Shown here: piece by piece, positions 1 to 8,703 of the stretch
Layout of the letters: each line of letters starts with the position of its first letter
Position numbering within the stretch: position 1 is the first letter of the stretch
Source of the DNA: Salinivirga sp035268865
Lineage (GTDB): Bacteria > Bacteroidota > Bacteroidia > Bacteroidales > Salinivirgaceae
Direction: 5' to 3'
DNA length: 15,843 nucleotides
NCBI RefSeq assembly: GCF_035268865.1
Contig: NZ_DATFKB010000018.1
Coordinates: forward strand, 1-15,843
Made by a program: the position numbers and the translations under genes
Notes under the pieces: model-generated
Told to the model about the DNA's origin: nothing
The model's database searches: none
What the model saw: the letters and a program-made list of their open reading frames with translations, nothing else

Positions 1-3000
1 GCCCATGTACATTTGATCCATCGCAAGGTATTGGTCGCTTATGTTGTAAATCTCAACAAAATCATCGCAGCCTTCGGGCGGGTTAAACAAAATTTCGTTA
101 ATTACAAGATCGTGCTCCTCAGGTGCAACCGGTTTTTTGAAGTTGAAAGTTGTTGGCTCCATTACATTGCGGTTGCAGTCTTCAAAATTGTTAAGCGTAA
201 TGGTGTAATTTATATCATGTGCAAGTGGTGCTGTAAGCTCCATGATGATTTCCCTGCCTTTTGGGTGTGGTATGTGCAGATTTGAAATGTTAACATCGTT
301 GCTTGTTAGATTTTCGATGGATGCTTCGGGCCACAAAGGGCTGTCAAATTCAATTTGAATGGTAGTGTCGCCCGGAAGAATGTAATATAAAGCTTCTGGC
401 TTTTCATTGTCGGCATTTTCAGCAAAAACAGCATTTTGCATATTCGGTGTACCAAAATTTTCTGATGTGCTTGTGCGCCAGTTTTCTGAATCGCCACAAA
501 GATGTTCAGTGTCAATCCGCTCAAGTGCATAGCCGCCAAGTTCAGCTAAATTGTTATCGTGCCATTGGTCGTCATAGTCCACCCATGTGATGTTGTTGCC
601 ATCTGCGTCATTGAGCTGAAGCAATGTGCCGCCATCGCTAAGGTCAGAATCGTCGAAGAGGTAAATTGCATTTTCCGGTGCATCGGGATGAGCTGCTATA
701 TATTCGGGTAAAATGAGTAAGTAACCGTTGGGGGGAATAACATTGGCCGGAAGGGTCCATGTTCTGCTTCCTGCTTGTAGTGTCCATCCCTGTAACGATA
801 CATCTAAAGAATCTCTGTTGTATAATTCAAGATATTCATAAGCAATTCCCGTTTCGTTATTAGGCTCGGCCAGTATTTCATTGAAGATTATTTGCTGGAA
901 TTCTGACGGAACAAAATAGAAGCTGATCACTGTATCTGCCATGGCATTGCCACAGTAATCAACTATATTGCTAATAGTGATCTCCATTGCTGTTCTGGGA
1001 GGCAGGGTTTGTGTGGTGGCAATTTGCCAGATCTTTGGGTATTCGGGATTGGTGGAGAAAACTACATTACCCGGATCGGGACTTATGGTGATGTTGTCGG
1101 AGTTAATGAGCTGACCGGTTACAGTCTCTGAAAATTGAACTGTAATTGTATGGTCATCAATTACCGAGACTGATGCTACAGAAGGTGGGGTGTTGTCGGG
1201 GTTTTGTGCATCAACAGAGTTGATTGTTCCGGGTGTACCCCCAACAGAGCTTTCTGATGCATGCCAGTTGTTGGCTTGTGCACACCATGTATCCGGATCT
1301 ATTTGTTCAATACTCCAGCCGCCATCTTCTTTTTCAGGGTCATGATACCAATTTGGTGTATAGCTGATACCATGAATTACCTGTCCGCTTGAGTCTTTTA
1401 GTGTTACAGGTTTCCCATCATTTGTTAATGCTGATGTGGTGATGAGGCCAAGGGTTTCACCATAAATGGAGTACTCGTCGGTGGCTGCGCTGCTTGTAAT
1501 TATTAAGTAGCCGGCAGGTGGTATGGTATACTCCGGGAATATCTCTGTATTATCATCAATTTCAAGCGTCCAGTTTGCCAGGTTAATTTCATAATCTGAG
1601 CGGTTGTAAAGCTCAATATAATCGTACTCAGGCAGGCCAACAGGTGGGTATGTATCAAATAGAATTTCATTTATAACGATTTCACCGGGTAGAGGAATGA
1701 AGTAGGTGAAATATGCTGAAGTATCATTCGCTAAATTGCCTTCCATATCTTGCAGGGCAGAAATATTCAAGGTGTCTTGTTCGCGGTTGATAAAATCGTT
1801 CTGAAAGTATAGGTTTATAACACTGCCATTTGCGTCAAAGCTTAAGGATTGTGGTACGCCAGCTTTTGCTGCCTCAAAATTAGTGGTCGTAATAAGTGAA
1901 GTATCCAGCGATTCTGAAAAAGTCAGCGAAAGGGTATTTGCGTTTTGCACAGTTATTTGTTCAAGTGCAGGTGGAATGGTATCATAAATTATTTCTCCAA
2001 TATAAATGCTGTCCATGTAAACAACACGCTCTTCAGAGGGAGTGCTGATGTTGGTGCAAATACCAAAATAATTACCAGTTGTGATTTCCTGATCTGCAGA
2101 AGTTCCTCTCAATGTTGATGCTTGTTCATATATACCTTCATCAATGTAGAGTTTCCAGCCATCGGCTTCAGTACGCGTAATTTTGACGCTGTAGGGTTGC
2201 GGTGTGCCTGAATCGCTTCCATCCGGAAATCCTGTTTCAATAATGGGTGTTGATATCGTTCCGGTCTGTTTATACAGTATAAAGGTGTCATCTGCTCCGC
2301 CATCGAATCTTAAAAAATATCCGTAAAAGTCCGGGTTGTCGGAGTCAAGCTGTTCTGGGGCGTTTGTTGAAGCATTGAGCAAAATATAAAAATCGTTCGT
2401 ACTTGAAATACTCCAATTGGCACCGTCAGCTATGGTGAAAGACCACTGGCCAAAAGAGCGTAGGGCTTCGAAAGAAATGGTTTTGCTTCCGGTATTCTGC
2501 CTTGAGCGTAGCATGGCGCCGTCTGTGACATATTCTGAGCTAAAGCTTCCATCTCCTTCGATGGGGGGATCAAGAATTTCAAAATCTGAAACCTCACCCT
2601 GCCATTGAGGGTTGGTATTAAGGTTAAAATCACTGAATGATTCGGTTATGTTTTGGTTGAGTATGGCAGGCGTTATGACCTGAATGCTGGTATCAATTGT
2701 ATTTCCTTCGAGGTCTGCTACACCAGAAACATCAAGCGTTAAGCTTTGGCTTGCCTGTAATCCTGAATTGAATGTCAATCGTAATTTGTCATGATTATTG
2801 TGTACATAACCTACCAAATCTGGTGAGCCAGTGCCTTGCAGATTGTAATTTGAAATATTGTGCGCAGTAACGGAGTCTGTGTATTCATCAAAATGTAAAT
2901 CAATTGTCTTAGTGCTTGTTACTAAATGTTCTGTAATAAACGGTGGCTGTTCATCGGTAATAAAATCTCTTGTAATAATTTGATCTATGTATGCTACACG

Positions 3001-3687
3001 CTCGGGCCCGGGGTTTGCAATATTGGTCACTATACCAAAAAATGATGAGTTTGTGATTTCGTTGTCTGTTGCTGTACCCAGGAGGTTTTGAGGATCGAGG
3101 TACAGGCCTTCTTCAATAAATAAATTCCATTCCCCACTACTATTGCGAGTGATTTTTATGCTGTATGTTTTAGAGGCGGTAGCATCATCGCCATCGGGGA
3201 AGTTGGAATTTAATATTAATGTACTTGTTGTACCGGTTTGTTTATGTAAAGTAAAGCTGTCGCCTTCATTACCGTCAAACCTTAAATAGTAGCCGTTAAA
3301 ATCGCGACTGCCATCTTTTAATTGTTCTGGATCATTAGTATCGCTAATCAAAACAACATAAAAATCATTTGATCCTGATATTGCCCATCCTCTGCCATCT
3401 GCAATTGAGAAAAGCCATTCGCCATAGGCCCTTGTAGAGGCTGTAACGAGGGCAGCATCGCCACTATCGGCTGCTGAGCGCAATAGACTACCATCGTCGT
3501 TCCACGTTTCGTCTATACTTCCGTCACCTGAATTGGGCGGGTCTAATACGGTGAATTTTTCAGTGTCGCCTGTCCATTCCGGGTTGGTAGTAAAGTTCAT
3601 GTCTGTAAAGGACTCTGAAAGCTGGGCGAGCGTTATGTTTGAGCAGAATAGTAATCCGGTGAAAAGGTATAGCGCAATTATTCGCAT
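1..3687 (-). CDS. Giant secreted lamin-tail-domain protein (3' end outside window)
   Basis: Reading from the ATG at 3687, the frame stays open to base 1, giving 1229 residues with no stop; the C-terminus is missing. Residues 1-21 form a signal peptide (hydrophobic core, cleavage expected at LA/Q). Then come a jelly-roll-like module (about 23-240), an SbsA-type Ig-like domain (about 246-335, ending in the typical DLEGN motif), a second copy of the module (about 345-562), a second Ig-like domain (about 570-660), lamin-tail domain 1 (about 669-824, VINEILFD start, YIELYNR, GGTPG end), a third Ig-like domain (about 832-925), lamin-tail domain 2 (about 930-1085, FNEILAEP, YLELYNR, FGTPN), a fourth Ig-like domain (about 1095-1180) and the start of lamin-tail domain 3 (from about 1190, VINEILFN, FVEIYN). 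Such proteins are exported surface or secreted proteins of Bacteroidota, often with a type IX secretion C-terminal domain, which cannot be seen here. The function is unknown; adhesion or carriage of an enzyme domain further downstream is possible. It is divergent from asd, with a 139-bp gap. Confidence 0.9.
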   Translation of the reverse strand, partial: MRIIALYLFTGLLFCSNITLAQLSESFTDMNFTTNPEWTGDTEKFTVLDPPNSGDGSIDETWNDDGSLLRSAADSGDAALVTASTRAYGEWLFSIADGRGWAISGSNDFYVVLISDTNDPEQLKDGSRDFNGYYLRFDGNEGDSFTLHKQTGTTSTLILNSNFPDGDDATASKTYSIKITRNSSGEWNLFIEEGLYLDPQNLLGTATDNEITNSSFFGIVTNIANPGPERVAYIDQIITRDFITDEQPPFITEHLVTSTKTIDLHFDEYTDSVTAHNISNYNLQGTGSPDLVGYVHNNHDKLRLTFNSGLQASQSLTLDVSGVADLEGNTIDTSIQVITPAILNQNITESFSDFNLNTNPQWQGEVSDFEILDPPIEGDGSFSSEYVTDGAMLRSRQNTGSKTISFEALRSFGQWSFTIADGANWSISSTNDFYILLNASTNAPEQLDSDNPDFYGYFLRFDGGADDTFILYKQTGTISTPIIETGFPDGSDSGTPQPYSVKITRTEADGWKLYIDEGIYEQASTLRGTSADQEITTGNYFGICTNISTPSEERVVYMDSIYIGEIIYDTIPPALEQITVQNANTLSLTFSESLDTSLITTTNFEAAKAGVPQSLSFDANGSVINLYFQNDFINREQDTLNISALQDMEGNLANDTSAYFTYFIPLPGEIVINEILFDTYPPVGLPEYDYIELYNRSDYEINLANWTLEIDDNTEIFPEYTIPPAGYLIITSSAATDEYSIYGETLGLITTSALTNDGKPVTLKDSSGQVIHGISYTPNWYHDPEKEDGGWSIEQIDPDTWCAQANNWHASESSVGGTPGTINSVDAQNPDNTPPSVASVSVIDDHTITVQFSETVTGQLINSDNITISPDPGNVVFSTNPEYPKIWQIATTQTLPPRTAMEITISNIVDYCGNAMADTVISFYFVPSEFQQIIFNEILAEPNNETGIAYEYLELYNRDSLDVSLQGWTLQAGSRTWTLPANVIPPNGYLLILPEYIAAHPDAPENAIYLFDDSDLSDGGTLLQLNDADGNNITWVDYDDQWHDNNLAELGGYALERIDTEHLCGDSENWRTSTSENFGTPNMQNAVFAENADNEKPEALYYILPGDTTIQIEFDSPLWPEASIENLTSNDVNISNLHIPHPKGREIIMELTAPLAHDINYTITLNNFEDCNRNVMEPTTFNFKKPVAPEEHDLVINEILFNPPEGCDDFVEIYNISDQYLAMDQMYMG
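2002..2655 (-). repeat. Protein-level repeat copy 2 in the lamin-tail protein
   Basis: This segment encodes residues about 345-562 and matches the copy at 2968-3621 along its whole length, including the GDGS, FTIADG, YFLRFDG, KQTGT, FPDG, VKITR and FGI landmarks. Each copy is followed by an SbsA-type Ig-like domain, so the duplicated unit is module plus Ig-like domain, about 320 residues long. An internal tandem duplication is the simplest explanation. Confidence 0.8.
2968..3621 (-). repeat. Protein-level repeat copy 1 in the lamin-tail protein
   Basis: This segment encodes residues about 23-240. It is clearly related to the segment at 2002-2655. Shared landmarks in the same order are ESF(T/S)D, NP(E/Q)W, LDPP, GDGS, LLRS or MLRS, the FSIADG/FTIADG pair, SNDFY/TNDFY, G(Y)YLRFDG, KQTGT, FPDG, I/VKITR, GT(A/S)DxEIT, FGI and the ERVxYxD end. 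The fold is probably a concanavalin A-like or LamG-like beta sandwich, which is an inference from the pattern of beta strands. The two copies have diverged too far at the DNA level to recombine easily. Confidence 0.8.
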
Positions 3688-3826
3688 CTTTTATTAATTT
3701 TGTGATTGATTTACGATTAAAGCAAACGCAATAATTATTGAATTGAAAAATACAAATAATTGCTTTTACGTACAATCAATAATCAATCTATTATTCACAT
3801 ATTTCACCGATAAAAATCATTAGGTT

Positions 3827-4816
3827 ATGAAACTTGCTGTTGTAGGAGTTACAGGTTTGGTTGGAAGAAAAATGTTGGAAGTGCTTGATGCGTATAGATT
3901 TCCTGTCGATGAGCTTATTCCTGTGGCTTCAGCCCGTTCGGCGGGCCAGAAGGTCGAGTACCAGGGAACAAGTTATACGATAGTTGAACCCGAACAAGCA
4001 GTTAATCTTAAACCCGATCTCGCGTTGTTTTCAGCTGGAGGAAGCGTATCAAAGCAATGGGCTCCGCGTTTTGCCGAAGTTGGATGCAAAGTAATTGATA
4101 ACAGCAGTGCCTGGCGCATGCACAAAGATATTAAATTAGTGGTACCTGAGGTAAATGCCCACGTGTTGAGCGCTGATGATATGATTATAGCAAATCCAAA
4201 TTGCAGTACCATTCAAATGGTGATGGCTTTAGCTCCGCTCCATTCGAAATATAAAATTAAACGTTTGGTAATTTCTACTTATCAATCTATTACAGGTACT
4301 GGGAAAGATGCTGTAGATCAAATGAATAATGAACGAAAAGGTATAGCGGCAAATAAGGTTTATCCGCACACGATTGATCTGAACTGCCTTCCACATTGTG
4401 ATGATTTTCTCGATAATGGCTACACTAAAGAGGAGATGAAGTTAGTGAATGAGACAAGAAAAATCTTGTCTGATCAAACCATTGGAATAACGGCAACCGC
4501 TGTGCGGGTTCCTGTTACAGGAGGGCATGCCGAATCGATCAATGCAACCTTCCACAATGATTTTGATTTAGCGGAACTTCGAGAATTACTCAATAAAGAA
4601 AAAGGCATGGTGGTTGAAGATGATCCCTTTAATAATGTTTATCCGATGCCCATTAATAGCCATGAACGCGACGAAGTTTTTGTAGGCCGCCTGCGGCGCG
4701 ACGAATCTCTCCCCAATACCTTAAATCTATGGGTTGTTGCTGATAATTTACGTAAAGGCGCTGCTACGAATGCGGTTCAAATTGCTATGCATCTGAAGCA
4801 AAAAGGGTGGTTGTAA
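3827..4816 (+). CDS. asd: Aspartate-semialdehyde dehydrogenase
   Basis: This cytoplasmic enzyme reduces L-4-aspartyl phosphate to L-aspartate 4-semialdehyde with NADPH, the branch-point step towards lysine and diaminopimelate, threonine, methionine and isoleucine. The 329-residue protein is of usual family length. The N-terminus has the NADP-binding Rossmann motif GVTGLVG (residues 7-13). The catalytic cysteine is Cys126 in NPNCST, Gln153 sits in the TYQSITGTG segment, and Arg227 and His234 in the RVPVTGGH segment match the substrate-binding arginine and acid/base histidine, with the seven-residue spacing seen in the E. coli enzyme. The C-terminal segment holding VADNLRKGAA is also typical. 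It stands alone, divergent from the lamin-tail gene and convergent with the peptidase gene, and ends at a strong hairpin terminator. No clear TAnnTTTG element was found in the 139-bp upstream gap. Confidence 0.97.
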   Translation: MKLAVVGVTGLVGRKMLEVLDAYRFPVDELIPVASARSAGQKVEYQGTSYTIVEPEQAVNLKPDLALFSAGGSVSKQWAPRFAEVGCKVIDNSSAWRMHKDIKLVVPEVNAHVLSADDMIIANPNCSTIQMVMALAPLHSKYKIKRLVISTYQSITGTGKDAVDQMNNERKGIAANKVYPHTIDLNCLPHCDDFLDNGYTKEEMKLVNETRKILSDQTIGITATAVRVPVTGGHAESINATFHNDFDLAELRELLNKEKGMVVEDDPFNNVYPMPINSHERDEVFVGRLRRDESLPNTLNLWVVADNLRKGAATNAVQIAMHLKQKGWL

Positions 4817-4856
4817 TATAAATATCCAATTCTCCCTATGATTTTTTGATACTGAA

Positions 4857-4902
4857 CAAACCCATTCTGATTTTACAAAAATCTGAATGGGTTTGTTTTT
4901 TA
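4857..4902 (+). terminator. Rho-independent terminator of asd
   Basis: Two 17-nt arms at 4857-4873 and 4879-4895 are complementary except for one T-T mismatch, with a 5-nt loop between them. A run of Ts follows from 4896. The hairpin begins 40 bp after the asd stop codon. On the other strand the stem is not followed by a T-run, so it mainly serves asd; it lies just past the end of the convergent peptidase gene. Confidence 0.9.
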
Positions 4903-4927
4903 TTGTGTTACTAAAACTGGCCGTTTT

Positions 4928-7084
4928 TTACTTCAAAAAATCATTGAAGTAATCTGTTACTTTTTGCATAAGATGAATTCGGTCTTTACCCCTGACATTA
5001 TGTTCTGCTTGAGGATACACAAAGTAATCCACCGGAATGTTGTTTTTAATGCAGGCTCTTAAAAAAGCAAGGCTGTGTTGTTGAACTACCGTTGGGTCCA
5101 TGCCCCCATGTATAATAAGCAATTTTCCTTTTAATTCGGGAGCCATATCAATCAGGCTGGTTGATTTATATCCTTCCGGGTTTTCTTCGGGTGTGTCCAT
5201 GTAGCGTTCGCCATACATAATTTCATAATACTTCCAGTCAATAACCGGGCCACCTGCAACGCCAACCTGGAAAACCTCCGGGTGGTGTGTCATCAGAGAT
5301 GTGGTCATGAATCCTCCGTAACTCCATCCATGAACACCTATTTTGGTAGTATCTACATAGCCCAGTTTTTTCAGAAACTTTATACCTCTTAATTGGTCTT
5401 CCATTTCGAGTTTTCCCAATTGTCTGTGTGTGGCATTTTCAAAAGCCAGTCCCCGGTTTGCCGATCCACGATTATCAATAGTCAACATTACATACCCGTT
5501 TTGCGCCATATATTGCTGCCACATTCTCGCACCGCCCATCCATCTATTGCTAATTAACTGTGCATGGGGACCTCCATACACGTAAACTATGGCTGGATAA
5601 GTTTTTGTTGAGTCGAATTCTGTTGGCTTTATTAAGCGGTAATATAAATCAGTTTTTTCATCGCCGGCTTTAATGGTGCCTATTTCCATCTCTCCGAGAG
5701 CATACGGTTTTAATGGATTTTTCGCTTTTTTTAATGTGTGTTTTTCAAGGGTGTTGGTATTTATCACTTGTGATATGCCCGGCACCTCTGTTGATGAATA
5801 CCGGTCAGACAGATAATTGGCGTCGGTGGATAACTCGACCCGGTGGTATCCAGGGCTTTGCGTGATCTTTGTCTTTTTTTGCGAATTCTTTATATTTATT
5901 TTATAAGCATGACGTTCTAAAGGGCTTTCTTCGGTTGATACGTAGTAGGCATATCTGCCTTTGGGGCCAAAGCCTAAAAACTGGGTTACTTCCCAGTTCC
6001 CGCTGGTAATCTGGCCTTTTCCTTTGCCTTTCGTTGTATACAGGTACAAATGATTATAGCCATCTCTCCTGGTTTGATAAACAAATTTGTCATCATCCCC
6101 AGGTATAAAATGAATTTTGTGATAGGGTTCAACATATTTTTCATGTTTTTCCTCAAAAAGCGTGTTAACAAGTGCGCCGGTTTTTACATCGTACTTGTTA
6201 AATTTCATATGGTTTTGCTCGCGGTTAAGTACCTGTATGTATATATATTCTTCATTTGGACCCCAGGAAATATTTGTCAGGTATTGTTCTGATTCTGCAT
6301 TTTCATCTTCTATGTAGATGGTTTGATTTTTATCAACATTATAAATACCAAGACTAACATGCTCACTTGGTGTGCCGGCCATGGGATAAGGCGTCATCTC
6401 AGCTTCTGCTGTTCTGCTTGTAATGTCTACAAGTGGATAATCCGTAACATCTGAATTATCTTTAATATAATAGGCCAGGTAATTCGCTTTTGGTGACCAA
6501 AATGTACCTTTCGATATCCCAAATTCTCTGCGACTAGCAGATTGACCATAAACAATGTCTTTATCTCTCGACTGTGCTACAGTTATTCTTGCGTTTGGTT
6601 TGATAATAAATAAGCTATTCCCATTTGTAACAGCAACCATATCTTTTGATAATTCATCAGGATAATCAAAGTTGTTATCTGTTGGTTGAAATGTAAATGT
6701 ATTTTTTATGCTATTATCGACAGTGCTATAAACATAGAATTTATTCTTATTTCTAAAAAGTAAACGCTCATTATCGATCCAGTCTGGGCTGGATAATCGT
6801 TTTAATGAATCAGCTTTTATTGCATTTAAAGCGGCATTTAGGCTTTTAAGAGTTAGCAGTGTGTCTTTTTGTTTTGTGTCTGCATCAAATCTTATGATTT
6901 TGTTCTCTTGCGAATAAGTTAAATGTTGGGTTTGAGGTTGCCAGTATCCATAAATCGAGCTGGGGTAAAGTCCTCTCCATTGGCCAATTACAGCATCTTC
7001 CATCGTAAATTTATCATCCTGTGCCCAGGATGGGTTTGCAATTGCTACAACAAAAACAGTAAGTATTAATACTAGATTCTTCAT
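4928..7084 (-). CDS. Exported S9-family dipeptidyl-peptidase (DPP IV-like)
   Basis: The 718-residue serine peptidase probably removes dipeptides from peptide N-termini in the periplasm or at the cell surface, feeding peptide use. Residues 1-21 are a signal peptide ending in SWA, with cleavage before Gln22. Residues about 100-440 form the DPP IV beta-propeller, including the REFGISKGTFWSP and DYPLVDI segments typical of this group. Residues about 500-718 are the alpha/beta hydrolase domain. The catalytic serine is Ser588 in GWSYGG, with Asp663 in GGMDPT and His695 in AEHN; these spacings (75 and 32) are close to those of DPP IV. Tyr503 in YGGP is the likely oxyanion-hole tyrosine. Glu187 in RREFGI probably binds the substrate N-terminus, but I do not see the double glutamate of classical DPP IV, so proline specificity is not certain. 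It is a single gene. A near-match -7 element (TATTTTCG, one mismatch) lies at 7106-7113 on its strand, but no -33 partner is clear. Confidence 0.93.
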   Translation of the reverse strand: MKNLVLILTVFVVAIANPSWAQDDKFTMEDAVIGQWRGLYPSSIYGYWQPQTQHLTYSQENKIIRFDADTKQKDTLLTLKSLNAALNAIKADSLKRLSSPDWIDNERLLFRNKNKFYVYSTVDNSIKNTFTFQPTDNNFDYPDELSKDMVAVTNGNSLFIIKPNARITVAQSRDKDIVYGQSASRREFGISKGTFWSPKANYLAYYIKDNSDVTDYPLVDITSRTAEAEMTPYPMAGTPSEHVSLGIYNVDKNQTIYIEDENAESEQYLTNISWGPNEEYIYIQVLNREQNHMKFNKYDVKTGALVNTLFEEKHEKYVEPYHKIHFIPGDDDKFVYQTRRDGYNHLYLYTTKGKGKGQITSGNWEVTQFLGFGPKGRYAYYVSTEESPLERHAYKINIKNSQKKTKITQSPGYHRVELSTDANYLSDRYSSTEVPGISQVINTNTLEKHTLKKAKNPLKPYALGEMEIGTIKAGDEKTDLYYRLIKPTEFDSTKTYPAIVYVYGGPHAQLISNRWMGGARMWQQYMAQNGYVMLTIDNRGSANRGLAFENATHRQLGKLEMEDQLRGIKFLKKLGYVDTTKIGVHGWSYGGFMTTSLMTHHPEVFQVGVAGGPVIDWKYYEIMYGERYMDTPEENPEGYKSTSLIDMAPELKGKLLIIHGGMDPTVVQQHSLAFLRACIKNNIPVDYFVYPQAEHNVRGKDRIHLMQKVTDYFNDFLK

Positions 7085-7213
7085 ATGATTATGTTTTAAT
7101 TATTGCGAAAATAAACAGTTCGCTTCATTCTGCTTTTGGTCTGGTTTTCTCTAACTCAATATGTTGTTTGAGAAAAGCATAAGTAATACTGTTAATATTC
7201 GTACCATTAGTTT

Positions 7214-7234
7214 GTTATTTTTTGTAAAAATAAC
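7214..7234. repeat. Perfect 9-bp inverted repeat in a divergent intergenic region
   Basis: GTTATTTTT at 7214-7222 and AAAAATAAC at 7226-7234 are perfectly complementary with a 3-nt spacer. The site lies in the 257-bp gap between the divergent peptidase gene (start at 7084) and the lipoprotein gene (start at 7342). It is AT-rich, so chance is possible. It could be an operator for either gene. There is no T-run placed as expected for a terminator, and neither flanking gene ends here. Confidence 0.35.
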
Positions 7235-7341
7235 ATTTTCGTGTTAAAAATATGTTTATGTGCTCATATCAGGGGAATTTACCTTGTAGAATTACTTTTT
7301 TTTTGCTTAATTGCACTAAATACACGTGTAAAATTATAATT

Positions 7342-8262
7342 ATGGTTTACATAAAGCGGTGTTTCATTGTTTTATTAATGGTATTACCATTTATTCTATT
7401 TTTTTCTTCATGTAAGAACGGTCAGAAAACCAAGGACGATGCAATAAAACAAAAAGTTATAACACAGTCATCGGATTCATCGCAATCCCGCATTGTAAAG
7501 CTTAATAATAAACTTTTTAGTGTGCCATCCCCATACCAGGCAGCAATTTTTATCAACGAACAGGAGCTGCCATACAATAGTGAAGTTTTAAACGATCTTC
7601 AAACATCACATTATAATTCTACTTTCTTCCGGTCTGCTAATCTGGGAGTTTATGGAGCCGATATGGCATACATAACACTTTATGAGCAATCTCCTGATGC
7701 CATGAATTATTTCAGTGTAATTAAGGGCCTGGCCGAGAAACTCCAGTTGATGGGAGCATTTAATAAAAGTACAATCGAACGTATCGAAAATAATATCGGC
7801 AATCAGGACTCTATATTGCAAATACTGGGAAATACATATCGCAGTGCCGATGGCTATTTTAAAGATAATGATCAGGAGCACCTGGCGTGTGTGGTTATCT
7901 CAGGCGGTTGGATTGAGAGTATGTACTTGATGACACATTTAGGTGAAAAGGTCAATGATGCTTTAATACAACGTGTTGGAGAAAATAAAATACCACTTGA
8001 CAATTTACTTGAACTGTTAGCACCATATAGTAACCGTGATCAGGATTACGAAAAACTGGTAGGCAAACTCCTGAACCTGGCTAATATTTATGAAAGGGTT
8101 AGTATTGATTATGCTTATATAAAATCTGAAACCGATCCTGATAATAAATTAACTAAAGTTCAAACCAGGACAAATGTTACCATGGATAGAGCAACACTCA
8201 ATGAAATAAAGGAAAAAATTGGTGAGATTCGTGCCTTCATTGTAAAAGGCGAAGCAGTTTAA
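7342..8262 (+). CDS. Lipoprotein of unknown function, first gene of the ABC transporter unit
   Basis: The 306-residue product begins with a positively charged segment, a hydrophobic stretch and an SPII lipobox ending FFSSC, so Cys24 should be lipidated. The frame is open further upstream to an ATG at 7252, but that adds 30 residues in front of a complete lipoprotein signal, so I place the start at 7342. The mature protein is mostly helical in appearance, soluble, and has no enzyme motif I recognise; it ends in a basic helical segment. The next gene starts 22 bp after its stop and the transporter gene follows 11 bp after that one, so all three are probably co-transcribed. I infer an accessory role in the envelope next to the transporter, for example as a periplasm-facing partner of its large loop. 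No domain name can be given with confidence. Confidence 0.85.
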   Translation: MVYIKRCFIVLLMVLPFILFFSSCKNGQKTKDDAIKQKVITQSSDSSQSRIVKLNNKLFSVPSPYQAAIFINEQELPYNSEVLNDLQTSHYNSTFFRSANLGVYGADMAYITLYEQSPDAMNYFSVIKGLAEKLQLMGAFNKSTIERIENNIGNQDSILQILGNTYRSADGYFKDNDQEHLACVVISGGWIESMYLMTHLGEKVNDALIQRVGENKIPLDNLLELLAPYSNRDQDYEKLVGKLLNLANIYERVSIDYAYIKSETDPDNKLTKVQTRTNVTMDRATLNEIKEKIGEIRAFIVKGEAV

Positions 8263-8284
8263 AAACTATAAAAAGCACTGGAGA

Positions 8285-8692
8285 ATGAAATATTTATTGA
8301 TAATACCACTATTTTTCATTGTAACTTTAAGTTCTGCCCAGCCTGCAGGAATTATGGAAACATGCCAGAATTATTTTAAAGATAAATATATTTCTGATGG
8401 TCAGCAGTACCGTGCATTGCTGGCAGGTGAGGAGGTTGCAGAGTTTCACGCTACTTTTTATAAAGATAACAGATATAGGTTGGTAGCATGTGGTGCCAGA
8501 GACAATCAGACTATTGTTTTTAATGTTTACGATAAAGAACGTAACTTGCTTTTTTCCAACAAAGACTATGACAATACTCCCTATTGGGACTTATATTTTT
8601 CATCAACAACCGATTGTATTATCGAAGCCAGACTCGATACAAATATCCAAAGTTCTGGAATTGTTTATCTTTTGATTGGGTTTGAGCATTAA
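8285..8692 (+). CDS. Small secreted protein of unknown function
   Basis: The 135-residue protein has a clear Sec signal peptide (residues 1-18, LSSAQ cleavage region). The mature part of about 117 residues holds three cysteines (27, 69, 111) and alternating hydrophobic strands such as RYRLVACGA, IVFNVYD and GIVYLLIGF near the C-terminus, which suggests a small beta-rich domain. I do not recognise the family. It sits between the lipoprotein and the ABC transporter genes with gaps of 22 and 11 bp, and is therefore probably made with them. The best guess is a periplasmic subunit or ligand of the transporter complex; this comes from position only. Confidence 0.8.
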   Translation: MKYLLIIPLFFIVTLSSAQPAGIMETCQNYFKDKYISDGQQYRALLAGEEVAEFHATFYKDNRYRLVACGARDNQTIVFNVYDKERNLLFSNKDYDNTPYWDLYFSSTTDCIIEARLDTNIQSSGIVYLLIGFEH

Positions 8693-8703
8693 TTATTCCA
8701 TAA

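Noticed and set aside
13..285. Open frame on the + strand
   Set aside because: It lies opposite the continuous lamin-tail reading frame, which has recognisable domains throughout; this is an antisense shadow.
2109..2633. Short open frames on both strands near 2.1-2.6 kb
   Set aside because: All are out of frame with the lamin-tail protein that spans this region without a stop, and none has a recognisable domain.
3688..3826. Promoters in the gap between the lamin-tail gene and asd
   Set aside because: The gap is AT-rich, but I found only one-mismatch -7 elements with poor spacing on either strand, so no promoter is called.
7252..7341. Upstream in-frame start for the lipoprotein gene
   Set aside because: It would place 30 residues, including a cysteine-rich stretch and the translation of a 9-base T-run, ahead of a complete lipoprotein signal. 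The ATG at 7342 explains the protein better.
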